From Chondrinema litorale (GTDB taxonomy: Bacteria > Bacteroidota > Bacteroidia > Cytophagales > Flammeovirgaceae), in contig NZ_CP111050.1 of assembly GCF_026250525.1 (NCBI RefSeq), positions 62,001-126,000 on the forward strand: 64,000 nucleotides of DNA, written 5' to 3'. The position numbers were made by a program, and so were the translations under genes. Below the pieces are notes generated by a model. That model was given only the letters and a program-made list of their open reading frames with translations. It was not told the origin of the DNA and searched no databases. Shown piece after piece: positions 23,824-34,527 of this stretch. Position 1 is the stretch's first letter; the number at the start of each line of letters is the position of its first letter.

Positions 23824-26565
23824 ATGGAAAGTGTAAGAGTGCATAACCTTAAAGATGAGTTTTACGAAATTGTAAATTCAGATGGTGTAGTATTTAATTA
23901 TTTGCAGCATAACATTCTGGAAGGTTTATGGTACTGTAACCTTGAAAAAGATATTAAAGAAAGCTGGTTAAGCAATGAGTTTTGGGCAACACTTGGATAT
24001 AAGAAAAATGAAATCCCTAAAACAGATTCTGATTGGCAGAATAATGACTTAAAAGTTGTAGTTGAGCAAGTGCTCACAGAAGTAATCCAAGTATTAACCG
24101 AAAGTCCCAAACCATTTGATAAATTCTATAATTTCAATCATAAAACGGGGCAGAATATTTGGATTTATTGCCATTGGATTCCCATTAGAAATGATGATGG
24201 AAAGCTAATTAAAATAATAGGGGGATTTTATAATGCTTCTGCAGATTTACCTAAAGAAATAGTATTTGAGCGAGGTAATAAACATCTAACAGAAATTCTA
24301 GCCAATACAGGAGATATTGTTTTTATATTAGATAAGCAACTCGAAATTATTGAGATTTTTAATCGTGACTTAGCCAACAGTTCTACTTTTATAAAAAGCT
24401 TTCAGGTAGGGAATAAGCTTTCTCAAACCGGATTATCAGATTCGGTTGTATCTATTTTAATCGATTCAATTCAATTAGTACTTTCTACTAAACAAAAAGA
24501 AACCATTGTATTTGACATTGAAGGAAATTCCAAAGAATGGTATGAGTTTGTTATTTCTGGATTAATAGATACCAATGGAGAATTACAAGAGATTTTGTGC
24601 GTCGTTCAAAATATTACAAAACACAGAGGGACTGAAAATTTGTTACTAGAAAAAACCAGAGAACTAGATAGTTTCTTCACAATGGGTCTCGATTTATTGT
24701 GTATAACCGATCAAGAAGGTCGCTTTATTAAAGTAAATAAAGCATGGGAAGATAAGCTTGGCTATAATGTAGATGAATTAAAAGGGAATTACTATATCAA
24801 TTATGTTTACCCAGAAGATATCTCTTCGACCAAAGAGACTATTGTTGAAGTAAAAAACGGTAAAAATATCTTCAATTTTATTAATCGATTTAGAGCTAAA
24901 GATGGCAGTTTTAGATACATAGAATGGCATGCTAAGTCAAAAGGAGAATTAATGTTTGCTGCAGCCAGAGATATATCTGAGAGTAAACAAGCAGTAGAAG
25001 ATCTTAAAACAACAAAAGATTTATTACAACAAACAAGTGAGGTGGCTAGAGTAGGAGGTTGGGAAGTCGATTTTATTAAAAATAAGGTTGTTTGGTCTTC
25101 TATTACTAAGGAGATATATGAGGTAGAGCCAGAGTACGAACCTCTAATGGATACTGGTATTAATTTTTATAAAGATGGTCAGGATAAAAATACCATGATT
25201 AAAGTAATGCAAGAAGCAATTAGTTATGGTAAAAATTGGGATGAAGAACTAGAAATTAACACTGCCAAAGGTAATAATATTTGGATTAGAATTATCGGTA
25301 AAGTAGAGATGGAAGGTGATACTTGTAAAAGATTATATGGAACTTTGCAAGATATTACAGAATCTAAATTGGCAAACCAAAAACTTGAGAAAGCACTCGC
25401 AGATGCTAAACAAGCAGCTGAAGCTAAATCTGCTTTTTTATCAAATATGTCTCATGAGATACGCACACCTCTAAATGCAGTTATCGGCATGACTCATTTA
25501 TTGCTTGAGGCTAGCCCAAGACCAGATCAATATGAAAAACTAAATACACTTAGATTCTCAGGTGATAATTTGCTCGCCTTAGTAAATGATATTCTTGATT
25601 ACAGTAAGATAGAATCTGGCAAAGTTTCTTTCGAAAATATACCTTTTAACATCTACGAAATTACACATAGCCTAAAGCAAACTTTTGCTTTTAAAGCGCA
25701 GGAGAAAGGCTTAAAAGTAAAAGTACAGTTAGATTCAGATATCCCAGAAATTATTAAAGGAGACCCAACTAGGCTAGTTCAGTTACTTAATAACTTAATG
25801 GGTAATGCACTAAAATTTACCGAAAAAGGTAAGGTTAGCTTGTCTATCGAATTAATGGAAGAACTCGATGAGAAAATAGTTTTACTTTTTGAGGTAAGGG
25901 ATACTGGAATTGGCATTAGTAATGAAAAAATAGATAAAATATTTGAAAGATTTACCCAAGCCAATGAAAGTACAACTAGAGAGTTTGGCGGAACAGGATT
26001 AGGCTTGTCTATTGTAAAAAAATTGCTTGAGTTGCAAAATAGTAAGATTGAGATAGAAAGCGAAGAAGGCAAAGGAACATGTTTTAGTTTTAAACTCTGC
26101 TTTAATAAACCAGATAATGATATTAGTTTGTCATCTAACACTAATGATACAAGCTCGCAACATACGACGAGTAACTACGATTTATCTGGATTAAAAGTAC
26201 TTTTAGCAGAAGATAATGCTATTAACCAGATGATCGCAACCGAATTCTTAACTAATTGGAATGTGAATTTGGATTATGCGATAAATGGGATAGAAGCAAT
26301 AGAAAAAGTTACAAATAACGACTACGATGTAGTTTTGATGGATATACAAATGCCGGATATGGACGGCTATCAGGCCGCTCTCAGAATTAAAGAAATGAAT
26401 AATGAAAAGGCTAACATTCCTATTCTGGCAATGACGGCCTCAGCGATGCTCGATGTAAAAGAAAAAATAAAAGACATTGGAATGGAGGGGCACATTTTAA
26501 AACCATTTAATCCCAAAGAGTTAAATACAAAATTGGCTCAGTATATTAAAAAGAATAAGGTGTAA
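23824..26565 (+). CDS. Hybrid histidine kinase with PAS domains and a C-terminal receiver
   Basis: The 913-residue cytoplasmic protein has about four PAS-type sensor segments (roughly residues 20-150, 150-270, 280-395 and 400-515), including DLLCITDQEGRFIKVNKAWE. A coiled-coil link leads to HisKA with His544 (NMSHEIRTPLNAV), a GHKL ATPase (LNNLMGNALKFT, VRDTGIGI, GGTGLGLSI) and a receiver whose phosphorylation site is Asp840 (VVLMDIQMPDMDG). No HPt domain is present, so the phosphate must pass to a separate HPt or back to the kinase. It converges on the 1926-residue kinase, which has an HPt domain, and the stop codons adjoin without an intergenic base. Confidence 0.93.
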   Translation: MESVRVHNLKDEFYEIVNSDGVVFNYLQHNILEGLWYCNLEKDIKESWLSNEFWATLGYKKNEIPKTDSDWQNNDLKVVVEQVLTEVIQVLTESPKPFDKFYNFNHKTGQNIWIYCHWIPIRNDDGKLIKIIGGFYNASADLPKEIVFERGNKHLTEILANTGDIVFILDKQLEIIEIFNRDLANSSTFIKSFQVGNKLSQTGLSDSVVSILIDSIQLVLSTKQKETIVFDIEGNSKEWYEFVISGLIDTNGELQEILCVVQNITKHRGTENLLLEKTRELDSFFTMGLDLLCITDQEGRFIKVNKAWEDKLGYNVDELKGNYYINYVYPEDISSTKETIVEVKNGKNIFNFINRFRAKDGSFRYIEWHAKSKGELMFAAARDISESKQAVEDLKTTKDLLQQTSEVARVGGWEVDFIKNKVVWSSITKEIYEVEPEYEPLMDTGINFYKDGQDKNTMIKVMQEAISYGKNWDEELEINTAKGNNIWIRIIGKVEMEGDTCKRLYGTLQDITESKLANQKLEKALADAKQAAEAKSAFLSNMSHEIRTPLNAVIGMTHLLLEASPRPDQYEKLNTLRFSGDNLLALVNDILDYSKIESGKVSFENIPFNIYEITHSLKQTFAFKAQEKGLKVKVQLDSDIPEIIKGDPTRLVQLLNNLMGNALKFTEKGKVSLSIELMEELDEKIVLLFEVRDTGIGISNEKIDKIFERFTQANESTTREFGGTGLGLSIVKKLLELQNSKIEIESEEGKGTCFSFKLCFNKPDNDISLSSNTNDTSSQHTTSNYDLSGLKVLLAEDNAINQMIATEFLTNWNVNLDYAINGIEAIEKVTNNDYDVVLMDIQMPDMDGYQAALRIKEMNNEKANIPILAMTASAMLDVKEKIKDIGMEGHILKPFNPKELNTKLAQYIKKNKV

Positions 26566-29500
26566 CTATTTATAGATTTCCTTCTTTAGATACTCTATTT
26601 CATCTTTTACTTTTTCTACCATTTTTTCTAAAATAGCTATATCTTGCTCCTTATGGTATTCGATATTGGCAGAGAGTTTTGCCAAACGATTAAAAAACAT
26701 ATTAAGTGATGAACCTTTGAGTTTGTGTGCTAAGAGTTTTATTTGCTCAAAGTCTTTGTTTGATATATGTATATCAAATTCGCGAATTGTTGTATCCCAT
26801 ACATCATGAGTTTTTGCAAGAATCATTTGAATAAATTCTTCGTCATAATCCATTTTTTCTCTTAAAGCATCTAGACTGTAATGTTCACTTGGATTAGAAA
26901 AGGTCGCATTAAATGATGATGTGTTTGTTGTTTTTCCTGATTCTTTTTTAAGCCATTTATATATGGTTTTATCAATTGTATCTTTTACAACAGGTTTTGT
27001 TAGGTAGTCATCCATACCAGCGGCTAAACATCTTTCGTTTTCACCTTTTACAATGCCCGCAGTAAGTGCGATAATAGGTACACGACCTTTATCTTCAAGC
27101 TCTCTAATTGCTTTAGTTGCATCGTATCCATTCATCTCAGGCATTTGAATATCCATAAATACAATATCAGGCTTATTGCTACTAAAATGGCTTATAGCTT
27201 CTTTTCCATTATTTGCCAATATTGTTTTGGCTTTTGGATATAGCTGTTTTATAATGGTTTTAACAAGTAGGATGTTTACATCATTATCTTCTACAATTAA
27301 TACTTTAATATTTTCATTATAAGCATCATTTTGTTTTGAGCTTATATTTTTTCTAATACTAAGCTGAGGAAGCATATTATACAGCTCCTCTTGGTTTATT
27401 GGTTTATTTAGGTTGTGGCTGATTTTTAATCTTTTGAAATGCTTTTGAATGTTTTTTAATTGCTTTGCACTACTCAAAAGAATGATATTGGATTGAATAT
27501 CCTTAAAGTTTTCTCTTAAATACTTAATGGTTTCGATTCCATCCATGTAAGGCATTTTGTAATCCATAAAGATTACATCGAAGTCAGTAGAGGTATCTCT
27601 TAATTTTTGCAATGCTCCAATACCACTTGCTGCTTCAGTAACTTTTATATTTTTAGCAGTTAGCATATCTTTTAGCTTTTTTCGATTATTTATATTGTTG
27701 TCTACAATCAAAACATTTTCTAAAAGTAGCTCAGGTTCATTTTGATTTTCTTCAATTTTAAGTACAATGTCAAAATAGAATAAACTTCCTTTACCATATT
27801 CACTTTCAAGTTGAAGAGTGCTTCCCATTAAGCTTAAAATGTTGTTCGAAATAGATAAGCCCAGACCTGTACCACCAAATTTTTTAGTAGTTGATGAATC
27901 TTCTTGCGTAAATGCATCAAAAATAATTTTCTGTTTGTCTTGACTAATTCCGATACCTGTATCTTCAACAGAAAACCTTAATTTGATTTTGTTTTTCTTT
28001 AATGTTTTAAGTTTAGAAACCTTTAATTCAATATTGCCTCTTTCTGTAAATTTTACTGCATTGCTTAATAGATTAACTAATACTTGTCGGAGTCTTACAG
28101 CATCAGATTTAACTCTTCTAGGAATTTCAGAATCAATTACTGTAACAAGTTCAATCTGTTTTTCTTCCATTTGGTAAGTAACAGTATTTGTCGCCTGATC
28201 TACCAAAAGGAATAAATCAATTTTAGCTTCTTCTAACTCTAGTTTTCCGGCTTCAATTTTAGAGAAATCAAGTATATCATTAATTATCTCTAACAATGAT
28301 TTTGCAGAGTTATACACCGTATTGGCGTATTTTAATTGTGTTTTATTTAAATCAGTTTGAATTAATAAATCAGAAAAACCAATTACTCCATTTAGTGGAG
28401 TTCTTATCTCGTGGCTCATGTTGGCCAGAAATTCCGATTTAGCTTTACTTGCAGCTTTTGCTTGAGTAATCGCATTTTTTAGCTTTATCTCATATTGTTT
28501 TCTAGAACTGATATCTATAAAAGTAACAACTGAACCTATTAATTTACCATTTTCGATAATAGGGTGAGACCAATATTCAACATCTAAATAGGTACCATCT
28601 TTTTTCCAGAAAACTTCATCGTCTACATGTATTTCTTTACCTTTTGTACATGCTTTTATAATGCGACATTCCTCTTTATTTATTTCTTTACCAGTATGAT
28701 CTGTATGGTGAATTATATCATGTATATTTTCATCAAGTAGGTCATTCGTACTGTCGTAACCTAAAGTTTTAATACATGCAGGGTTACAAAATATACAGGT
28801 TCCATTGAGATCGATACCGTAAATTGCTTCAGAAGTAGAGTCTAGTAAAAGTTGTATTTTCTCTTGGCTTTCTTTAAGTTGTTTTTGAGCAATTTTTGCC
28901 TGTGTGATGTCAAACATAATTCCTCTAATTTTTAGAGGTGCATTATCTTTTAAAATGATAGTAGCTAAATCTCTTAACCAAACAACTCTGCCGTCAGCTG
29001 CAATCATTCGGTATTCATACTCGTAAGAAGATTTCTCACCTGAATTATAAAACTTAGAATTTTCTAAAAGCTCTTTATCTTCTTTGTGCAAATGATTTAA
29101 CCAAAAATCATTTTCTTTAATCCATTGCTCAACAGGGTAGCCCAAAAGTCTTTCTGCTTGCTTGCTTACAAAAGTATATTGATTGTCTTCCGGATCTGCT
29201 TCCCATACAATTCCATCAATTGTATTAATTAATGAATAGTAAGCATTCCTTGTTTCTCTAATTCTATTTTCATTCTTTTTTCTATCTGTTATATCTCGGC
29301 CTACTACAACTAATCCTTTTCGACTTTTATTTTCATTAAAAAGTGGGATTTTAATGGTATCATAAAAGAGTTTTTTACCTTTTTGGTTGGTAATTATTTC
29401 TTCAAATGAAGAAAGTCTTCCGTTTTTCCAAGCTTCTTCATCTGTATAAGTACATTGTTCAAGATCTTCTTTTGCAAGAGGAGTAATTTCAGCAATTTCA

Positions 29501-32346
29501 GCATCGGTTTTATTTAAGTATTCAGATTCTTTTATCTTGAATAGTTCTAGTGCTGCATTATTTACTAATAACCATTTACCTTCTCCATTTTTGAGATATA
29601 TCGGGTCTGGTATTGCTTGTAGTAACGTATTAAGCTGAAGTTCGCGATCTTTTAAGTTCATCTCGGCTATTTTGCGAACATTAATATCCATTAAGATACC
29701 AAATACCCGAGTACATTTGTTGAACTTATATTCTGGATAACCCACCATTTTTACCCAAGTTTCTTTACCTTTTGCGGTTACTATTTGCAGTTCTAGCTCC
29801 CAAGGATTTTTATTTTGGATACAATTTGAAATAGCATTGTGTAGGTTTGCTCGGTGTTCTCCTTTTTTAACAAATTTCTGAACGGAATCTTTAGTGTTGT
29901 AAATGCTCCCATCCATTTCGTGTATTTCGCAGGTAGTTTTAGACCAAATTACTTCTTCAGTTTCGGGTATAAATTCCCATGTACCGATACGGGCAGTTTC
30001 ATTAATTTTATCAAAAATCTGTCTGGTATGTTCTAGTTCTTCTTCAGCTTTTTTCTTTTGAGTTATATCGTATAATAGCCCAAAACTTCCTTTAATTCTT
30101 TGCTTTTCATCATATAAACAAACAAAATTCCCTTCAAAAAACTTTTCTTCACCTGTGTTTGTCAAGAAGTTGATTCTAGGATTCGCAAAACCATTATCTA
30201 TTAAACTTTTCCAAATTTGTTTAGACGTAGCTAAGTCATTATTAAAGAAGTCTAGTGGAGTGTATTTTTTAAATTCTTTTTCTGATGTATCGAACAACTC
30301 AACTATTTTCTGATTGAATCTAGTGATTTTTTGTTCCTTTAAAATGTATTCTAGCTTATATTCTTTATCATCATTTTTAGGAAATTCTACTGGTTGCTCA
30401 ATAGACATAAAAAATGCTCCATATTGAGAGTTATTAAAAAACAAATCAAGCTCGCTTTGCTTGTCGCGTAACAGTTGTTTTGTTTCTATAATCGAAGTTA
30501 TATCAGTAAGCGTACAAATGATTTGTAATACATTATTTTGATCATCAAATAATGGGTTTGAATCGATTTGAACCCAAATTCGCTTTTTAAAGTATGGATG
30601 CAATAAGCCGATTACTCCAGAAGTAATCTTTTTTTCTGTAACAGATTTAAGTATTGGATAATCCGCTCTGTTAAATCTTTTGCCTAGTTTATTTACTATA
30701 TCCCAGTTGAAATTAAATATGATATTTCCAGTAAGTACATTTTTTGCGATACCAAGTAATTCACTGGCTTTATCATTAGCGATAAGCACTTCACCATCTG
30801 ATGCCAAGGAGAGTAATCCTACTTTAGATTGTTCAAATAATACTCTAAATTTTGCTTCGCTATTTTTTAAAAGTATTTCAGTCTCAATCTTTTTTGTGAT
30901 ATTAAATGAGTAAAGCACAAAAAAGTCGATATTACCTTCTTGGTTTTGAATTGCTTTTCCTACATTTTGATAAGTTTTATTATTAAGTTGAACCTCATAA
31001 GTAATTGTATTGCCTTTTAATATTTCGGGTAAAGCTTCATTTAATTTTTCAAATACATTTGGAGCCAGTGCTTCTTCTAAATTTCTACCCGTTAAAAGGC
31101 TAGGATCAAAATTTAATTCTTGGTAGGCGGCACCTCCTGTATGAATACATTTTAAATCTTTTGAGATTAGGCTAAGAGAACCTGTAGGGAAATTATCGAT
31201 AATCAAATTAAGTTCTCTTTTCTTTTTTACAAGGGATGTTACCTCTTTAGATAAAACTAGAAACTCATTTTTTTTCTTAACATGACTTATTTGAGCTTCG
31301 AAAAAAAGTATATTACCTTCTATTTCAAGCTCATAACTATAAGTTTGTAGTGCGCCTGTCTCTTTAGTTAAAGCAAATACTTCTAAAATATCTTTTACCT
31401 GAGTTTCATTAAAAAAGTCTGAAACGTGCTTACCAGGTATCTCTTCTGTTGGTATTAATAATTTAGAATTATCATGAGTATATGCTTCTATATAGTACCC
31501 TTTTTCATTAAGAATAAAAAGTAAATCTGGTAAGCCTTGTATCAGTGTTTCAATTCTTTCTTTTTCAAAAATTGAAGAAGTGCTATTCTGCTCTAAGTCT
31601 GGAATGTTTTTAAAAAGAATAAGAAAACTATCTTCAATAGGAGAGATAGTTACTTGAAGAATTGCATCTTTGTCTTTTAGCTCAAAAGAAAGGTTGTTTT
31701 CAATTAGTAAGTCTTCAGAATTTGTACTAATTACATCTTGTAAAAATTCTGTAGCTTCTGAAGGAATATTTAAATCGGTTAAATTCTCTCCAATTTGTTT
31801 ATCTAATGCTATAAATTTTTTATGATATTGATTGTTTTTGCAATTAACAAGTTTAAGATCCTTGTCAAGGATTATGTAAAAGCAATCTTTATCTAAAAGA
31901 AGATCGTTAAGTTTAGATTTTACAATCTTTTGGTTAAGCTCTGCAGAATGCGAAAAGATGCCTAACATTACTTTTTCATTTCCAGGCAAATTTTCTAAAA
32001 TATATTCTTTACACCTATATTTTATTTGGTCACCATTTTTAGAAAACAAGCGTAGTTCTGCATCTAGTACAGGTAAACTATCGTTTTTTTGTTTGCTTTT
32101 ATTTATATCTAATTTGGACTTATCGAATGGGTGGATTAAGTGATCTAATGAAAACGAAGATAGTTTGTCTATTGTAGCATAATCTAATTGTTGAGCTAAT
32201 TTGGTATTTAGCCATATTTTATCGGGATTGTTAGTTGATCTAATCCAATAACTATCATTAGAATTATCTATTAAGTTAATAGATAATTTATTCTCTCTAA
32301 TGAGTTGTATCATTTCGTCCCTCTGGTTATTTTGATTGTTGACCAT
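26566..32346 (-). CDS. Giant multi-PAS hybrid histidine kinase with two receivers and an HPt domain
   Basis: The ATG at 32346 gives 1926 residues; a TTG three codons earlier is less likely. Nine or ten PAS-like segments occupy about residues 15-1290, with no membrane helix. HisKA has His1312 (NMSHEIRTPLNGV), followed by a GHKL ATPase (LLSNAVKFT, VEDTGIGI, GGTGLGLSI). Two receivers follow: the first (VLIVDNNINN, FMDYKMPYMDG) has Asn at the second acidic-pocket position, the second (VLIVEDNDVN, FMDIQMPEMNG) looks complete. The last 110 residues are an HPt domain (LLAHKLKGSSLN). The protein could run a full phosphorelay by itself and may also serve the neighbouring kinase. Confidence 0.93.
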   Translation of the reverse strand: MVNNQNNQRDEMIQLIRENKLSINLIDNSNDSYWIRSTNNPDKIWLNTKLAQQLDYATIDKLSSFSLDHLIHPFDKSKLDINKSKQKNDSLPVLDAELRLFSKNGDQIKYRCKEYILENLPGNEKVMLGIFSHSAELNQKIVKSKLNDLLLDKDCFYIILDKDLKLVNCKNNQYHKKFIALDKQIGENLTDLNIPSEATEFLQDVISTNSEDLLIENNLSFELKDKDAILQVTISPIEDSFLILFKNIPDLEQNSTSSIFEKERIETLIQGLPDLLFILNEKGYYIEAYTHDNSKLLIPTEEIPGKHVSDFFNETQVKDILEVFALTKETGALQTYSYELEIEGNILFFEAQISHVKKKNEFLVLSKEVTSLVKKKRELNLIIDNFPTGSLSLISKDLKCIHTGGAAYQELNFDPSLLTGRNLEEALAPNVFEKLNEALPEILKGNTITYEVQLNNKTYQNVGKAIQNQEGNIDFFVLYSFNITKKIETEILLKNSEAKFRVLFEQSKVGLLSLASDGEVLIANDKASELLGIAKNVLTGNIIFNFNWDIVNKLGKRFNRADYPILKSVTEKKITSGVIGLLHPYFKKRIWVQIDSNPLFDDQNNVLQIICTLTDITSIIETKQLLRDKQSELDLFFNNSQYGAFFMSIEQPVEFPKNDDKEYKLEYILKEQKITRFNQKIVELFDTSEKEFKKYTPLDFFNNDLATSKQIWKSLIDNGFANPRINFLTNTGEEKFFEGNFVCLYDEKQRIKGSFGLLYDITQKKKAEEELEHTRQIFDKINETARIGTWEFIPETEEVIWSKTTCEIHEMDGSIYNTKDSVQKFVKKGEHRANLHNAISNCIQNKNPWELELQIVTAKGKETWVKMVGYPEYKFNKCTRVFGILMDINVRKIAEMNLKDRELQLNTLLQAIPDPIYLKNGEGKWLLVNNAALELFKIKESEYLNKTDAEIAEITPLAKEDLEQCTYTDEEAWKNGRLSSFEEIITNQKGKKLFYDTIKIPLFNENKSRKGLVVVGRDITDRKKNENRIRETRNAYYSLINTIDGIVWEADPEDNQYTFVSKQAERLLGYPVEQWIKENDFWLNHLHKEDKELLENSKFYNSGEKSSYEYEYRMIAADGRVVWLRDLATIILKDNAPLKIRGIMFDITQAKIAQKQLKESQEKIQLLLDSTSEAIYGIDLNGTCIFCNPACIKTLGYDSTNDLLDENIHDIIHHTDHTGKEINKEECRIIKACTKGKEIHVDDEVFWKKDGTYLDVEYWSHPIIENGKLIGSVVTFIDISSRKQYEIKLKNAITQAKAASKAKSEFLANMSHEIRTPLNGVIGFSDLLIQTDLNKTQLKYANTVYNSAKSLLEIINDILDFSKIEAGKLELEEAKIDLFLLVDQATNTVTYQMEEKQIELVTVIDSEIPRRVKSDAVRLRQVLVNLLSNAVKFTERGNIELKVSKLKTLKKNKIKLRFSVEDTGIGISQDKQKIIFDAFTQEDSSTTKKFGGTGLGLSISNNILSLMGSTLQLESEYGKGSLFYFDIVLKIEENQNEPELLLENVLIVDNNINNRKKLKDMLTAKNIKVTEAASGIGALQKLRDTSTDFDVIFMDYKMPYMDGIETIKYLRENFKDIQSNIILLSSAKQLKNIQKHFKRLKISHNLNKPINQEELYNMLPQLSIRKNISSKQNDAYNENIKVLIVEDNDVNILLVKTIIKQLYPKAKTILANNGKEAISHFSSNKPDIVFMDIQMPEMNGYDATKAIRELEDKGRVPIIALTAGIVKGENERCLAAGMDDYLTKPVVKDTIDKTIYKWLKKESGKTTNTSSFNATFSNPSEHYSLDALREKMDYDEEFIQMILAKTHDVWDTTIREFDIHISNKDFEQIKLLAHKLKGSSLNMFFNRLAKLSANIEYHKEQDIAILEKMVEKVKDEIEYLKKEIYK

Positions 32347-32973
32347 ATCCCTCAATAAAATATTTCCTTTTTAAAAATTAATAGGCCTGACTTTTTCTTT
32401 ATGAAGAGGAGTTCATTAGAAAGCTGTCAACTATAATTTGGTTGAAAATAAATACTTATAGTAAGTAAGAGATTGAATTTAGGTAGAAGTTTAAGAGTTT
32501 TATACTTACAACTTTTACCTTACTACAGCTCGAATAAAAAATGTCAATCTTGTTATAATTCTATATTTAATAGTTTTTAAACTTAACGTGTTAATAATGA
32601 TATATTAATATTAGTTTAATCTATACTAGAAGAAAATTATTAGTTCATCTTTATTTGTTAAAGAATACCGAAAGATTTAATTGTTTTTATTGGTATATCA
32701 AATATATTGTTTTATTCTTTAATCAATTGCCTTTCTTAGTTTAAAATTGATTTTAAATTAAACTCTTTTCTACCATTAATTAGCTCTAAATAATATTGGG
32801 CGATACTAGAATTTGTGCAATTATTTTAATGCCAAAATAGTACTAAAGTTTATAAGATAAATCAAAGCATTTATTGCTTAATGGATATTTTATTAAAGTA
32901 TGCGCTTTGTTTAAAAGCATTATTGAAGTTTAGTAGTCTGGGAGTGTCGTGTGATTTATATTATTGCTTTATT
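32347..32973. other. Intergenic region without a recognisable gene
   Basis: About 620 AT-rich bases upstream of the giant kinase and downstream of the CDF transporter gene, both on the minus strand. No ORF with support, hairpin terminator or repeat array was found. Confidence 0.5.
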
Positions 32974-33858
32974 TCAGGCTTTTTTTGGCTCTACATGGAC
33001 AAGAACATCTGCAATTTCTGGATATTCTTCTTTTAGTTTATCTTTAAGGTTATGAGCTATTTGGTGCCCCTCTTTAACTGAAATTTCTCCATCCACAATT
33101 ATATGTAAATCTACATAAAGGTCCATTCCAGCTTTTCGAATAAAACACTTTTCGGTATCAATTATTCCATCTACATTGGCTGCTACATCTCTAATATCTT
33201 TAACTAGATCGTCGTAAAAGTGTTCGTCCATAATCTCACCTAATGCGGGTCTAAAAATTAGATATGCATTAAAAATGATGATTCCAGATGCAAAAAGTGC
33301 TGCCCAGTCGTCTGCTGCTTCGTAACCTTTACCCATGTAAAGAGCCAGACTTATTCCTAAAAATGCCATTAAAGAGGTAATAGCATCACTTCTATGATGC
33401 CATGCATCTGCTTTTAATGAAGTGCTTTTAGTTTCATCACTCTTTTTAGAAACAAAGCGATAAAAGATTTCTTTACTCACTATTACAAACCCAAGAATTA
33501 TAAGTGTATAAGGTTCGGGTACTTTATGTGGTGTGTAAATATGCTTTATACTTTCAAAAGCAATAATACTAGCAGATATAATTAAGAATCCAACTACTAT
33601 AAAAGTGATTAAGGGTTCTAGTTTTCCGTGTCCGTAAGGGTGATTTTCGTCTGGTGGTTTAGTAGAATATTTAAACCCAATTAAAACTAAAAAAGAAGCA
33701 AATATATCTGTAGTTGATTCTATTGCATCAGCAATTAATGCGTAAGAATTCCCAAATACACCAGTAATTCCTTTTAGCAAAGCCAAACAAGTATTTGCTA
33801 GTAGACTTACATAGGTTGCTTTAATAGCTTGTTCTTTATGGTTATTGGTTGTATTCAA
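32974..33858 (-). CDS. Cation diffusion facilitator (CDF) transporter
   Basis: The 294-residue protein is of standard CDF length. Six hydrophobic helices cover about residues 10-205, with metal-site residues in the second (ALIADAIESTTD) and fifth helix (ADAWHHRSDA) and the HPYGHGKLEPL loop between helices 2 and 3. The C-terminal 90 residues form the cytoplasmic metal-sensing domain (VDLHIIVDGEISVKEGH). CDF proteins export Zn2+, Fe2+, Mn2+ or Co2+ against protons; the metal is not predictable here. The start is TTG at 33858, because a stop codon lies three codons upstream and no in-frame ATG is available. Confidence 0.92.
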   Translation of the reverse strand: MNTTNNHKEQAIKATYVSLLANTCLALLKGITGVFGNSYALIADAIESTTDIFASFLVLIGFKYSTKPPDENHPYGHGKLEPLITFIVVGFLIISASIIAFESIKHIYTPHKVPEPYTLIILGFVIVSKEIFYRFVSKKSDETKSTSLKADAWHHRSDAITSLMAFLGISLALYMGKGYEAADDWAALFASGIIIFNAYLIFRPALGEIMDEHFYDDLVKDIRDVAANVDGIIDTEKCFIRKAGMDLYVDLHIIVDGEISVKEGHQIAHNLKDKLKEEYPEIADVLVHVEPKKA

Positions 33859-33952
33859 CTGGTTTTAGTTTGATGCGAATATGCAAAAAATAGACACTAT
33901 CTACAATTTACTTTAATGGCATCGCTCTAGATTTAAGACTTATTAAAAATTA

Positions 33953-34396
33953 CTATGAGAGTGCTTGATTGATGTGTTTTAGGTGATGTTGATTATGCCA
34001 AGCGATTTTCTCCATTTCTTCTTTAAGTGTTTTTAATCCCGTTTCGCTATGTATAAATGATTTATGACCTTTAACATCATAGTATTTCTGTACTAAATAG
34101 ATTACACTCTCTCTTACTGCAGAATAGTTGTTTTTGCTAAGATCGAGAGGTAAATTATTATAATCTAATTCTTTACACCATAAGTCTTGATTAAATCCCC
34201 AAATTACTTGCTTAGGCTCCGAAATCACTCTTCTTAATCTGTCGTAGAGCACAGTTTCGGTATCTGCTAAATGATGTAATATTTGCTTTACATTCCATTT
34301 TCCAGGCCCATAAGTTTTATTAAGCGACTCGTCATCAAGATTAAAGTAGGTGAGAGTTTGTATTTTAGTTTCTTTTAGTGTTTCAATTAGATTCAT
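33953..34396 (-). CDS. DinB-like four-helix protein (DinB/YfiT superfamily)
   Basis: The 147-residue protein has the DinB-superfamily pattern: YGPGKWNVKQILHHLADTE near residues 29-48 and WHNQHHLKHI near the end, which supply the three His residues of a metal site. These proteins are four-helix bundles; some are metal-dependent thiol transferases (for example with bacillithiol or glutathione) while most are uncharacterised. It is unrelated to DNA polymerase IV despite the name. It lies between the CDF transporter and the HAD gene, and the hairpin upstream of it separates it from the HAD gene. Confidence 0.85.
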   Translation of the reverse strand: MNLIETLKETKIQTLTYFNLDDESLNKTYGPGKWNVKQILHHLADTETVLYDRLRRVISEPKQVIWGFNQDLWCKELDYNNLPLDLSKNNYSAVRESVIYLVQKYYDVKGHKSFIHSETGLKTLKEEMEKIAWHNQHHLKHINQALS

Positions 34397-34471
34397 GTCT
34401 TCGTGATTATTAGGGGATAATTTTTTTTGATTTTAAAAATCAATGCAATTAAGCAAACACAAGTATCATAA

Positions 34472-34509
34472 AAAAAGAAATCCCGATTAAATTGAATTAA
34501 CCGGGATTT
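34472..34509 (-). terminator. Rho-independent terminator of the HAD gene
   Basis: A 13-base stem with one mismatch (34478-34490 with 34497-34509) closes a 6-base loop and is followed on the minus strand by a T-tract. It shares the ATCCCGA core with two other terminators in the window. Confidence 0.85.
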
Positions 34510-34527
34510 TATATTAAATGATTAATT

